A DNA stretch of 64,000 nt from Siphonodentalium dalli (Eukaryota > Mollusca > Scaphopoda > Gadilida > Siphonodentaliidae), in contig CP136069.1 in NCBI GenBank assembly GCA_032622095.1, positions 161,871,043-161,935,042 on the forward strand, given 5' to 3'. Below are positions 1 through 12,000 of this stretch, in pieces. Both the position numbers and the translations under genes were made by a program. Under the pieces are notes generated by a model. The model did not search any database and was not told the DNA's origin. It saw only the letters and a program-made list of their open reading frames with translations. Position 1 is the first letter of the stretch, and each line of letters starts with the position of its first letter.

Positions 1-213
1 AGTACATTATCTCAGATATGCAAATCTCTCATAGGGAGCCTTGCATATATAAGAGAAAGCCTGTACAGCCTACAAAGTCAACGTAAATATTGTCAGGCCA
101 ATGTATTCTCTTATATATTTGAGGCTCCCTATGGGAGACTCACATATATAACAGAATGTATTGGAATGAAGTTTTCGCAATATTTCAGGAAGTTCCAGTC
201 ATGGAAGGGTTAA
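1..213 (-). mobile_element. TTAA-flanked MITE, family A, cut by the window edge
   Basis: This is the end of a small non-autonomous transposon, inverted relative to the copy at 771-1034. Its terminus reads TTAACCCTTCCATGAC on the minus strand and abuts a TTAA at 210-213. It holds two hairpins of about 65 bp (around 12-59 and 98-163) built on TCTTATATATGCGAG and its complement. TTAA target sites with CCC-starting ends are typical of piggyBac-like elements, so that superfamily is inferred; no transposase is present. Confidence 0.6.
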
Positions 214-453
214 GAAGCAAAGAAATTACATGTATGCTTTATTTCAGAGTTTGTACCGGTATTGAAAACAAATTAAAAACAATATTTTTAAATATTCATG
301 CAGACTTACAAGATCTGACATTTAGTTTTCCAGTTATTGTCGAAAGGTTTTCACAAACATTCAGCTTGCATATATTTCTTCATATAACATTGTGCACAGA
401 TATTTGTTTTCAATAATTTAACATACATATATAAATACCTCTAAACTTTCCCC

Positions 454-1162
454 TTAAGAGGTTTCCACCCATGGCCTATCTCCAGATGTAGACAGTTTTG
501 ATGGACCTATACAGAAAACTATCTAAATAAGATGGTACACCACCCGGAGGAATCTAGGCTACATGTATCTGAAGACCACATCACACATATTATATAACAA
601 TAAAAATGTCAAAAACATGACCTTGATCCTATTTTTAAGGAAAAATTTTGACCGTTCTCAGTAAGTTTTCTAATTCATTGAAATGAATAACTGCCATAAA
701 AAATACATGATCTGAACCAGTGAAAGGATAGAATGACTATTTAATTGAGAGCAACACTGCTTCAAGTATGTTAACCCTTCCATGACTGGAGCTTCCTGAA
801 ATTTTGTGAAAACCCTGTGCCAATGCATTCTCTTATATATGTGAGTCTCCCATAGGGAGCCTCGCATATATAAGAGAATACATTGGCCTAACAATATTTA
901 CCTTGACTATGTAAGCCAGTGCAATCTCTTATATATGCAAGGCTCCCTATATAGGAGGTTTGCATATTTAGATAATGCACTGGCACAGGATATCTAATGC
1001 TGCACCAGCACAGCTCCTGTCATGAAAGGGTTAACAGAATGTTAGTTGAGTGCTAGAAAATTGTGAGCAGCTTTCAAATGGTAGTTTTCTGTATACCGGT
1101 ACATGTAGGTCCATAAAAAAAATTCCACATCTAGAGACAGGCTATGCATGGAAACCCCTTAA
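454..1162. mobile_element. Composite TTAA-flanked inverted-repeat element
   Basis: Inverted ends at about 454-525 and 1085-1162 match over some 70 bp (GGTTTCCA..., then CCAGATGT, GGACCTA, ATACAGAAAACTA). Both ends lie on TTAA. The family A MITE at 771-1034 sits inside, so an older MITE was split by a younger one. There is no coding capacity. The longer left interior (526-770) holds nothing recognisable. Confidence 0.55.
771..1034 (+). mobile_element. TTAA-flanked MITE, family A, complete copy
   Basis: The element is 264 bp, starting TTAACCCTTCCATGACTGG and ending in the inverted match TCATGAAAGGGTTAA. Two internal hairpins (about 820-888 and 913-986) each fold into stems of roughly 28-30 bp. 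Other copies or fragments lie at 1-213, 27,408-27,575, 27,933-28,095 and 34,944-35,216. It is a non-autonomous piggyBac/TTAA-type element by its ends. Confidence 0.7.
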
Positions 1163-1539
1163 TAGCCAGGTTCAGCCACATGAACGTGTAATTTTGTAAC
1201 ATGTTTTGTCATTGCCAACGGAAGTCACCTGACTCATGTGACCATTGCCCATATACGTACACAGTCAAACCTTTCAGAAATTGTGTCAAACGTGTAGCAT
1301 AACTAGTACTAATACTAGTACTCATGAACATTTCTCATTTTATTCTGACCCTTCCAGTTATTTCCGTTTTTCGGAAATTGAGATATGTACACCCATCGCC
1401 AAAATCTGTAGTCCGACACCAATTATTTAACTGCATGTGTGGAGCTATCAAAGTCATTGATGCTCATTTTCATATTCAATATTGATGAGCTAACTATTTT
1501 CAGTTTTAAAATATTTAGTGAATTCTCCTTCTGCGACAC

Positions 1540-1999
1540 TTAAAGGTACTCAATCCAATTCGAAGGTACCCATATCATCAGATTCAAACAACAACAATTT
1601 TTTAAATGCCGCTTTGAACAGTTATCAAAATTGATTAATTGCCCAAAAATAATGCTAACCGCAGTCAACTACATGTACTAGTATAGTATAAAATTTCCCA
1701 AAACCTGTTATGTATCAACATTTTGTACAACAAAATTTGGCCGGTTTGTCAAATAACTAACACACAAAGCCTTTGATTTTAGAATTATCCATCTTCATCG
1801 GCAATTTGGTCCGAGATCGTCCACTTTATGTCAGGCCACCAAAAATTGCCAGTGATGAAATATGATAGATTTTAAAAATTGATATCTGATCACTCTGAGC
1901 TTTGATGGGAGGGTTCCTCGACTCGAATCAAAATATTTTTTACCCCCAAGCCAAAGAAATAGTAATTTGGGAGCGTTAATTCGGATTATGCATCTTTAA
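1540..1999 (+). mobile_element. TTAA-flanked repeat, family B
   Basis: The repeat starts TTAAAGGTACTCAATCC and ends in ATGCATCTTTAA. A second copy at 32,945-33,299 shares both ends and the internal block around ATATCTGATCACTCTGAGC. The true terminal inverted repeat is only a few bases, so it may be a MITE with short ends or another repeat with TTAA preference. It is non-coding. Confidence 0.6.
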
Positions 2000-2019
2000 A
2001 TTTCAGAGAAATGTCAGTT

Positions 2020-2440
2020 TTAAAGGGGTACTGTACACTAAATCCCGCCATTTATGGGACCATCCCCTTTTATACTCAACAGAATATATGCAACAAATAA
2101 ATGAATTTGAGCCATGGATTAGTGCAAAATAAACTTGTGTGCTCTATTAACGATGCAAACCACAGGTCCCCAGAAATTTATTTTTACCCACCCCCCCCCC
2201 CCCCAATAGTACTTAATCCCATATAGGTGCCATGGCAATTATAATGAAAATGAATAAATGGCTGGAGTTATAAATCATTTTCATTATAATTACCATGTTT
2301 GTTTGCATCGTTCATAGAGCACACAAGTGTATTTTGGACTTATCCATGCTCAAATTCATTAATTTGTTGCATATTTTCTGCTGAGTATAAAAGGAGATAG
2401 TCCCATAAATTGCCGGATTTAGTGTACATTACCCCTTTAA
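2020..2440. mobile_element. TTAA-flanked MITE, family C
   Basis: The inverted ends are about 100 bp, beginning TTAAAGGGGTACTGTACAC on the left with the complement (one mismatch) on the right. A C-run lies at about 2,190-2,203. A shorter copy is at 34,350-34,494, and a GGGGTACAGTACCCC relic lies near 42,275. It has no open frame of note. Confidence 0.7.
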
Positions 2441-3628
2441 GTGGACAAGGGTCAACTTTTTTATTTCTCCGAGTACATCCGATAAATATTTGCATCATCT
2501 CATGCCCTATATCTACATGTACATAATTTTGAAAAAATAAACTTAGTGGAAGCTTAGGACTGAAAAATAATGCCAGGACTGCCTCAGCCTGTCAGATATT
2601 TTATGATTCTCTCTCTGACGTATATGTCCGACACTGTGGCATTGCTCAGACCTGTAATGGCTGTATATGGTATGTGAAATTTCAGGGCAATCTGACCCAT
2701 TCTGAAGAGATATGGTCAAATATATTAGGCCAATTTAGGGGGGAACCTACATATATTATCAAAATAAGTGTCTGTTTACAACGAGGTTGTAATCATGTAA
2801 TGTCAACGAAAGGCAGTTGTTTAATTTCCAACGTGTTGATGGTGCCGTGTAAATGACAGTGAAGACCGCGTTCTAATTAATGTATAATATGGTATATCAA
2901 CACGGAATTACATTAGGCTATTTTGTAGCATAACTTTAAATTTTCTTTCATATAGGCCTACGTCCACAGCTGAATAATTTTGTGTTATTTTCCCACTCCT
3001 AGTATCTGTTTGGATGTGATGTAGTTTTCCATTCGCAATGATGTTGTAAATGATGTTGTAAATAAATCACTGTTTAATTGTTTTATTTCATCAAGACATT
3101 TGTTTGTGAATAAACCAAGGTTAACTTAAGTGTGTTAAATATTGACATATTTACGAACATCGCGAAGTACTTACTAGTAGTAGATTAGAGCATGTGGTCA
3201 CTTTTCCCAGAATTTTTTTAGTTGTATGTATGTGACTTGAACAACTACATGAGGACCTCAACCAATTAGGACGTTCATACTTAAAAATAAATTTTCACTC
3301 CAGGAATGAAAGTATGACAAATTTGTTTATTTATTTATTTTATAAGCCAATATCACTTATAAGCCATTATAACTTTAATATATGACAATATGGCTAGCCA
3401 TCATATCAGTCGACAAGCACGTCATCCGCCAAAACAGGCAGGCACAAAGACATCACAATGTATCGCTGGTGGAACCTGAGGCATCGTTCTGTTTACGGTC
3501 ACCTACAGGGTATGTACATCACATTATGTTGCGCTGACAGTTTTTTTCACCATGTTGAGGAACATTTCAACCACATTGAAGTAAAGTTGTGACCGCATTA
3601 ACACTAGAAATTTATTATATACCGGTAA
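2441..3628. other. Gene-free stretch
   Basis: I see no supportable gene. It holds short simple repeats, including TTTATTTATTTATT near 3,325 and a doubled GATGTTGTAAAT near 3,040. The short open frames look random. Confidence 0.5.
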
Positions 3629-4032
3629 TCTATATATTTTGGAACTTCTGTCTGTATGTATATATATGTGTCTTATAGACTTGAAAACTGCTTGACCGAT
3701 CCGACTCAAATTTGGTATGTAGACCTACTTTGATCACGGGAAAAATATGGGTGCGCCCAATTTCATGTGCGACCATGTCTTTGCTCATATATTAAGCATG
3801 TTTCTGGACCTCAACCGATCCGAATTATATTTGGGATAGGCGCGTACTTTGATCATGGGAACAATATGGACCTGTCCAATTTAATGTGCAACTGTGTCCT
3901 TGACCTTGAACTCGCACATATACACTCATATAGGCAAGTTTCTGGACCGACACTGTATAGTATTCTGCCCAGACGGAGGCGATCACAAAGAAATCCCTAA
4001 ATAGCCTGAACGAAGTCGGGCACATCAGCTAG
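3629..4032 (+). mobile_element. Non-autonomous Helitron, copy A
   Basis: It begins TCTATATATTTTGG and ends CATCAGCTAG followed by T, which is the TC...CTAG layout of Helitrons inserted between A and T. A weak GC-rich stem (CGAAGTCGGG region) precedes the end. The interior has two units of a roughly 130-bp repeat containing CCGATCCGACTCAAATTTGG. Related pieces lie at 24,719-24,836 (minus) and 25,998-26,585. No Rep/helicase gene is present. Confidence 0.6.
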
Positions 4033-4087
4033 TTTATAATAAAAATGTATGTTACATTTTAAAATAAATTAATAATTAATAGAAACA

Positions 4088-4387
4088 TCACGTGCCATTT
4101 CCTGTTTCTGAGCCAATATTTGAACCCCTTGAAATGAGTTCACGAACTATGTCAGAATGTCCCAGTATTGAGGCAATCTCGATTGGTGACTTTCCATCAT
4201 CGTCTCTTTCATTAATCAGATCTCCTATACAATCTTTGAACTTGTCGGTGTCGTCTTCATAACATTTTTTCAGTCGTTCGATGTCGTTTTTGTAAACACA
4301 GTGAGTGACGATGGTTGTTTCTGGAATTAACACTTCTTCTTCAGCTTGTTCTTCTTGTGGAATTTTCTCCTCCATTTGTACAGGCAT
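4088..4387 (-). CDS. First coding exon of an ankyrin-repeat protein
   Basis: From the ATG at 4385-4387 the frame reads an acidic Glu/Gln-rich leader, then a helical stretch (CVYKNDIERLKKCYEDD), then a clear ankyrin repeat with GKSPIEIASILGHSDIVREL. It either stops at TGA 4088-4090 or, more likely, splices at a GT donor (GGCAC|GTGATG) after base 4092. The layout of a short acidic N-terminus with ankyrin repeats starting at about residue 35 recalls vertebrate ANKRD45; that comparison is from memory and unverified. Downstream exons would lie on the minus strand to the left, but I could not find them among the MITEs before 4,000. An upstream in-frame Met codon exists at 4426, but the one at 4387 begins the acidic part. 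The promoter region carries a transposon from 4525. Confidence 0.55.
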   Translation of the reverse strand: MPVQMEEKIPQEEQAEEEVLIPETTIVTHCVYKNDIERLKKCYEDDTDKFKDCIGDLINERDDDGKSPIEIASILGHSDIVRELISRGSNIGSETGNGT

Positions 4388-4524
4388 GGTGAAGAATTTG
4401 CTATGCTTATTATTATATAAATGCAACTAAAATCGTGTTCTACATGACCGAAACACCGACCTTTTTTCCCAAAACTTCTAAAATCAAATCATGTTTCTAC
4501 CGAAAACAAATGACGTATTTCCGG

Positions 4525-5895
4525 GGGACACACTAATAGTTGTAGTCCGAGTCCGAGCCCGAGCCCAGTAAAATGTGTAGTTGGGATTTTCAATTTCGTT
4601 TATTGTCGTTTATATAATTCCAATAGTGATTAATTTTGGTTTGTGGTAAGTTATACCAATTACAAATAAAAAAAACTGAAAAGATAATATGTAAGTCTTA
4701 TATTTCAACTTTTATCGACATTTTTCCTTCTCCAGCACACTAAAAGTTGTAGTTGGAAACAGCCGAGCCAGCCGCCGAGTCGCTAATTGGCTGTTAATTG
4801 CTATTGTTAGGAATATGTTGGCGGCTCAAATCAATGAATTTATGAGTGAAGACAAGAGTGTTTGCAACTTATAGTGAAATATCATCAAAGTACTGTTATA
4901 CAGTTACTTGTTGTTACAAGTGTGATCATATCACGCACAGGAATGTTTTTTTTTAAAGATGTCGCAGCTGATTGTATATGGGATAGCGGTAGGCCTATTT
5001 AAGATGAATACTTATAACTGAATACTTATCACAGAGTTGTTTACACCAAAACTGCCAAAATGAGGTTCCGTTTACCGTCTAACAGGCTACTCCAACGCCA
5101 TTGACCATCACCAAGGCAACGCCCATCAAGAAAACACCGTCCAAATCCAAGAAACGTCTGAAGTATGAGTTGCCACATATATATTCCTGACATTGATCTG
5201 CCAAGCATCGAAGAAGAAACCACCGAGTTGCCACATATTCTTGACATTGACATTAGTGACGCACGCTGAACGTGTAGCTCCTTGGTATAAACGTATCGGA
5301 AAACGAGGTAGACATCAGTCGGATTATTATAGTGTCATTATGTAAATAATATATTAATAATGTACTAATATCACGTTTTATTTCAGGTGTTATTAATGTT
5401 TTTCAAGTTTATAATTTCAGGTGTAGTTCATGGCGAAGAAGATGGAAGTCAAGGCCACAGGGCCACACACTTTCTCCTAAAGAGTAATCTTTAAAATTGC
5501 TAAACCTTCATATATTGCTTAATAAACAAAAGTCATTGTTTGTTTTTATTCCCACTACTTACCCTTTGATCTTCATGTGACCCACCACTGACTTAATCCA
5601 ATTAGCCGCCTAACAATAGCAATTAACAGCTAATTAGCGACTCGGCGGCTGGCTCGGTTGATTCCAACTACAACTTTTAGTGTGCTGGAGAACGAAAAAT
5701 GTCGATAAAAGTTTAAACATAAGACTTACAAATCATCTTTTTAGTTTTTTTTATTTGTAATTGGCATAACTTTCCACAATCCAAAATTCATCACTATTGG
5801 AATTATATTAACGACAATAAACGAAATTGAAAATCCCAACTACACATTTTACTGGGCTCGGGCTCGGACTCGGACTACAACTATTAGTGTGTCCC
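4525..5895. mobile_element. DNA transposon with 290-bp inverted ends and 8-bp target duplication
   Basis: The ends read GGGACACACTAATAG... and its exact complement; inverted arms cover about 4525-4812 and 5603-5895. The flanking 8 bp ATTTCCGG is repeated perfectly at 4517-4524 and 5896-5903. An 8-bp duplication is typical of hAT, and also of Merlin or P elements; the ends do not settle which. The interior around 5,040-5,270 has a short Lys/Pro-rich open stretch (about 30 codons) on the plus strand but no recognisable transposase, so this is a non-autonomous copy. It sits about 140 bp upstream of the ankyrin exon ATG. Confidence 0.8.
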
Positions 5896-5903
5896 ATTTC
5901 CGG

Positions 5904-6828
5904 TGTTGACCAGAAGCAATCAAATCTAGGAATCGCAAAATGACAAAAACGAAACGCATGCATGTTTAATTACGGATCATCACTGCCACAATGAATCGAT
6001 GACAGTAAGTGTTTCGTAATTTCCAAGCGCCATCCGCAACTCATTCGATAATAGATTCTCCATTAAGATCGATGTACGTTGTGTTCAGTTAAAAATCTAT
6101 CTATACACTCTGGTAAATCTATCTATACACTCTGGTAAATCCTGCGGTATATTACCATTGCGTACAAAATAATAACCACCAATTTTGAGATTGGTTGGAC
6201 TCCACCTTGAAAAGTTGTTTCCTTTTTGTACTTAATTATACAAAAACCCAACCCACCTAAATTCTTGTCCCTGGTTGAAATACGTTTTGTATGATCGGTA
6301 GTGTAAGTCCGAACTGCTACAAAGACAACATATCAGACTTTATTCTAGCAATATAGGACCTAGATTCATACTATTATTCCCCGTGTATCACTTCAATTCA
6401 CTTGTATATTATTGTATAGCATTACCTCACCTAATTCAAAATTAAATTATATATGTGTTATTGGCTGCCACATGACATTAATAATAGAGAATGTAGAACT
6501 CAGTTATTCACAAAATCCATCTCTGAATGGAACCAACCCATATAAAAGCACCCTGGTTGTATAGAGCGCCACATTTTGAAGTAACTGACAATAATTGTTT
6601 AAGTAAAGCGTTGTTTTAAGGGCGGTTTTTCGTCGAGGAAATCTATATAGACTAAATAACGGATGTGCTAAAAAATATATAAAATAGTACGAACATTTAA
6701 AGAGCGTATTAAAGAGAATTATTATTGAAGAAGTGATTTACTACAGTATGTTCAGAATTACACAGAATTTCATGGGGTTTTCCTATGTACGGTATGTCCT
6801 TTTTCACCAGAATTTTGATACAGTAAAG
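5904..6828. other. Gene-free stretch
   Basis: No gene was found. A 21-bp direct duplication (TCTATCTATACACTCTGGTAA) occurs at about 6,098-6,139. A copy of the AAAGAGCGT motif discussed in the findings lies near 6,700. Confidence 0.4.
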
Positions 6829-7505
6829 TGAGGTAAACCATGCCATTATGTTCATGGTATTTACAAGGGTATGCTTTTTACATGGGTGTACATGCATGGG
6901 TTTTACCAGAGTTTATCATTGTTAACCTGAATTTACCATTGTTTACTTGGAATTACAACGGTCTGTCCATTTTAAATGGCTTTTACCAGAGTATATCACT
7001 GTATCTAAAGTGAAGTACACCATGCCCTTACATTCCTGGTATTTACAAGGGTACTTTTTTTTTAACATGGGTGTATACATGGGTTTTACCAGTGTTTTTC
7101 ATTGTTAACCTGAATTTACCATTGTTTACTTGGAATTACAACGGTCTGTCCATTTTAAATGGCTTTTATGTGAGTGGGTATGTATACATCGTGCCCTTAC
7201 TTTCATGGAATTTACAAGGGTGTCTTTTTTACAAGGGTCTACATGGATTTTACCCGAGTATATCATCGTAAACCTGAATTTACCATGCCTTTACTTGGAA
7301 TGTACAAGGCTATGTCATTTTACATTTTTGGGTTTTAACATAGCTTTTATTAGAGTATATCAGATTGTAAACCTGACTTTACCAAGTTAAACTAAGGTTT
7401 ACCGGGCTTTTACAAGAGTGTTTTTATTGTAAATCTGACTTTACCTCATTTTACCGGAGTAAAACCTAGTAAACCATGGTTTACCGGGCTTTTACCAGAG
7501 TGTGG
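6829..7505. repeat. Degenerate tandem repeat of about 183 bp
   Basis: Units share TTTTACCAGAG, CATTGTTAACCTGAATTTACC and TTTACAAGGGT. The first two full units are 183 bp apart (TTTTACCAG at about 6,900 and 7,083); later ones are shorter and more diverged. Open frames here are products of the repeat, not genes. Confidence 0.6.
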
Positions 7506-7928
7506 TATTTTATAAGGGCTTCCAAATCCTTCCGGGCCCCAAATTCCTAATAAATCATCAGAATGAACCTAACATATATTTGTTATTGATAAGTTGCGCT
7601 TTATAGGTACATATATATTTCATGCAGTTCGTTCGAGTTTACTAACACGCGACAATGTTAAATTTCTAGAAATGACGTTTCTTTGGTGTCCAGAAATAGA
7701 TAGTTGATGGACGATGACATTGACTTTTAAATAAATCGATCAGGCTTTGAATTTGGGATTAGAATTTTTAAAACTAGCTTTTCTGTATCATGTTTTATGG
7801 TTGTCAATAATGAAGATAAAGAAGGAAGGGATATAATATTTAGTGCTGTCAACAAATTTGATAGTGTTTTTGACGCCATTTCCAGGGTTATTTTCCCCAG
7901 ACTTCGTGTGATTTCATCTAAAGTGGGT

Positions 7929-8396
7929 TATGTGACCCGCCATATCAAATCCAGTCGTAAGTCGGGATTTTTTTTACCCTGTGCCAATGCATTCTCTTAT
8001 ATATGCGAGTCGACCATAGGTCGCCTCGCATATATAAGAGAATGCATTGGCCTAACAATTTTTATAATTTGTTTTAAATAAATGTTTCTTACAATTTTTA
8101 GGACATAAAATTAAAAAAACATACATTACCCTGCAGGGAGCCCCACACAAATATAGAAGCATAAAGAAGAGTGTCGTCTGCTCATGTGTGTCTGGGGCTC
8201 TGTATATGGGTGAAATTATAAAATTGTTAAAGAATACAAGAAAAAATTATTAAAATTGTAAAAAATTGTTTAGGCCAATGCATTCTCTTGTATATGCGAG
8301 GCGACCTATGGTCGACTCGCATATATAAGAGAATGCATTGGCACAGGGTAAAAAAAATCCCGACTTACGACTGGATTTGATATGGCGGGTCACATA
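7929..8396. mobile_element. TA-flanked MITE, family D, copy 1
   Basis: The long inverted ends (about 125 bp) start TATGTGACCCGCCATATC and run through CCAGTCGTAAGTCGG into a hairpin of about 70 bp in each arm (7,981-8,051 and 8,276-8,344). The middle carries another imperfect palindrome around CAGGGAGCCCCACAC. A sister copy is at 25,068-25,512. TA flanks suggest a Tc1/mariner-like mobiliser, which is an inference. Confidence 0.7.
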
Positions 8397-9090
8397 TGTG
8401 AACCTTCTTGTAATATATAATGGAAGTCAGAAGAAAAAAGTTCTCAGATCCCTGTTGTATAAACATATACGCGTCTTGTTTGTGAATTGTGTCATGTGCC
8501 ATTGATTGCTGCCATAAATATGACGTTTTGTCGCCCTTGATCTACGCATGCATATATTGTCCAGTAGTAAACGGGGTAAACTTTCTTCCACGAGAAAGCA
8601 GATGACAAAACTAACATTTAGTAACAGGACAGGGGATGGATTTAAGTTTTTGTGGCCCAATGGATATAGTGGTATCTATCATCTGAATAGGTTACTGTGT
8701 CAACATAATTATGCAGACCTGGTGGACTCATTGTTCGGTCTCATTCGCCTGTGTGCACTGGTCCACATTTCGAAATGGAAAGGAACATTAATATCAGTTA
8801 GTCTTAGCATGATGTTATATAAGGCGGGTGGTGACATTGAGCATTATAGCCCTATATAACTGACGAACTCGGCATGGGATTTTAACAAACGAGAACGATG
8901 GGAATGTCGCGTTTGAAACAAAATTCTCTGCATCGACCGGTAAGGGGCGTGTGCTTCAAACTCAGAAATAGGAATTTTAACTAATAGTTGTGAGAAAACG
9001 ATCACTAATCAGTTAATGATTTATTGTGTCGCCTGGTCGACCCGAAGAAACAAGTTACATGAACATGAACACATAAGGACATAGACACAT

Positions 9091-12000
9091 TAGTGAAGTA
9101 GATTAAGTCAAATTTTCAAGGCAATTGTTCAAATTGTGACTAAAGAATGAAACTTTGCACATATGTACATGTTCACATACTTTTGATATTAGATATGGAG
9201 CCGTGCTGAAATTTCACTAAAACCCCTCTTTTAATGGGTTTTTCGAATTTAAAGAGCGTTTAGTGATTATATAATTTATTAAATGTCGATATTAATCTTA
9301 CCATGAAATATGCGATTTTAAATTAGGCATATACAATAAGTATGACTCTGGGAGATATAATGCCACATTTTTATGGTAAAATTGGAACTCCCCGTCCAAG
9401 ATGGCTGTCAAAATGGCGGCTGAAAGAGGAAATTTGACGCTTTTCACTAATATCTTCTAGATCAGGCTCTGCTGTATGGAACTGGTTACGGAATGTGACA
9501 TTATTTTGTATTGTTCGTGTTAAGTGATCATTGGAGCAATGAAATATGCCATTTTTGTGACCCCCAGTCTCATCCGAACGCTCAATAATTCGGTTATACA
9601 GAACTCGGTATGAAATTTCACCAAAAATCACCGTTAGGATTCTAGTCATATTTTAACAAGAAATTGACAGAACTGTGCAAATTACGTGTGGCATACAATT
9701 ACTTATGAATATTTCAACTCAATGGAACAAAAATTGTCATCTTGTCTGAAAATGTCGGCCAAAACCTGGAAAATGGTCAATATTGCCCCATCATGTAATG
9801 TAATCGCTTACAAGTTGTGGATGACAAATGCTATGCTGTCTTATATACATTAAATTCTAACAGTTTTAATGCACATTGGCTAAGTGTTAGTAATGTAACC
9901 ACTGACATTACCAGAATTATTGGATTTTTATATCACAAACTTGACATCAAAATCGGCAAAAAAATAACTTTTCAGGTTTGGACCATTTATTCAAGTAAAG
10001 GAATTATTTTTGGTATCACTAATGTGTTTTTAGATATCATTACTGAAGATGGCTTCCAAAATGGTAAAATGTGGGGTTTTTTTTTACACATATCCCGAGC
10101 AGTATTCTCTGTTCCCAAGAGTTGGCAAATTGTATCTCACTTGGTTATTAACCATGTTACTTACTCCACTGACTGCTACATCTTTCATTGTCCTTGTCCC
10201 TATACCTTCTGAGGGATGACAAATTCATTTTAAATGACGTACTGTAGTGTCTTTTGGGACTCTGGCCATATTTTTGAACGGAAATGGGCAGAACGTCCAA
10301 ACGGAACTGAGTGAAACCATAGTATGCGGCTATTCTCAACCATTAGCACAAAAATCAACTTAATATATAGTGTATGTCAAAATGGCATAGATTTCTCATA
10401 GATGAGGTGAATAGTTGTACAGGGAGTTATTGTATGGTCATGAATGATATGAAGGAGTAGCCTCTTTGTGGGGACCTGCGAATCGTTCATTTTAGGTCGA
10501 ATCGAATCTCGAACCGAATCAGGGATGTGGTTTCGAATCGAGCCGAATCTCGAATTATGATACCGTAAAATAAACACACGCTGAACTTTTATCAATAATA
10601 TGAATCAAATTAATCGAGTTCACGAATGGTATCCTTTTAATAAAAATGCTTATTGAGACACTAATCGGTTATCTGTGTTTTATTCATTCTGTCAGTATTT
10701 ATTTTGGAATGCTCGATCGTAGGATAATGCGCAGTAGCCAACAACATGCGACTGTGATCAAAACGGATTTCGTGAATTCTATCAGATTCCGAAAATCCTA
10801 TTGAAAATGAAAGTAAGATTCCGAGAATCCCACAGGTAGCTCTAATCAGGCAAGATTACAGAAAATAGTTCCCAAATAAATATCACTGTAAACTTTATAT
10901 TAAAAATAATTAATAACTTCAAATCGATCATAAACACCACTTGTTATTAGCAAGTGAAATGTTGTCTTAGAATTAAAAACACTAAGTGGAACCGCAGTAT
11001 ATCCACGATGAAATTGTCTTTGACACCACTACATTGTTTACAAAAGAACGTGCCACACATGCATGACGTCATATATTCCATCCAGTCGGTACATTCCGTT
11101 ATATTTTAATTGTGATTGACTTTTAAAATGTCTTTTTTATAATTATGGCCTCTATGGGTGGACTATAATTGTTATCTAAATTGGTATATTGGTATATCAA
11201 TTGGTGAGGTGTATATGTAACTTTGATTGGCTCTATGGTCATGGGGGTGTATGTGTATATCTTGAGTGGATATATGGTCATATGTGTGAAGAAAAGGTAT
11301 ACATGCAGGGAGTGACTGTATGGCCAATAGTGAGTTGCTGCATGTTGTTTTGCTATATCTAGAAGGTCTATATGGTCAATGGTGAGGTGTCGATGTATAC
11401 CTGGCGTGATTCTATAATAGACATTGGTGGGGTGTAAATGTACATTGTATATACTTATTGGCTATATGACCAATGTTGAGGTGAATTGGTAAACAAGGAC
11501 TGACTATGTGACCACAAATGTCGTTTATGGGTATACAGTGAGTGGCTGAATTGTCTTGAGTGAGGCGTATATTCAAGCCTGGGGTGTGCGAATGGCCATA
11601 TGTGCAGGACATTTGTATATACACAACGGTTGGGTGCCCATTTGTGAGGTGTATATCGATACGAGGAGTTAGTCTATGGTTATGGTTGCAGTGTATATGT
11701 ATATCTTGAGTGGATATATGGCAATAAATGTGGCAAATAGATATACAGGGAGGGAGTGTATGGTCAATGTTGAGGCGAATTAGGTATAAAGAAGTGACTG
11801 TATGTATGATCACGAATATATATAGTCATGTGTGCGGATTACGTGTAAACCAAAATGTGGTTATATGGTCATGGGTGAGGCGTATATGTATAAAGCGATT
11901 GGCTACATGATCATTTGTGTGGTGTTTATGTATATATAACATGATAGTATGGTCATGGGTGAGTTGTGCAGTTGGACCTTCGGTGGCTATCACTTTCCAT

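Noticed and set aside
7797-8081. 94-codon frame
   Set aside because: Its second half is MITE hairpin sequence and its first half shows no domain or splice evidence.
8548-8859. 103-codon frame
   Set aside because: No recognisable domain, no flanking splice or promoter signals; length is within chance for this AT-rich DNA.
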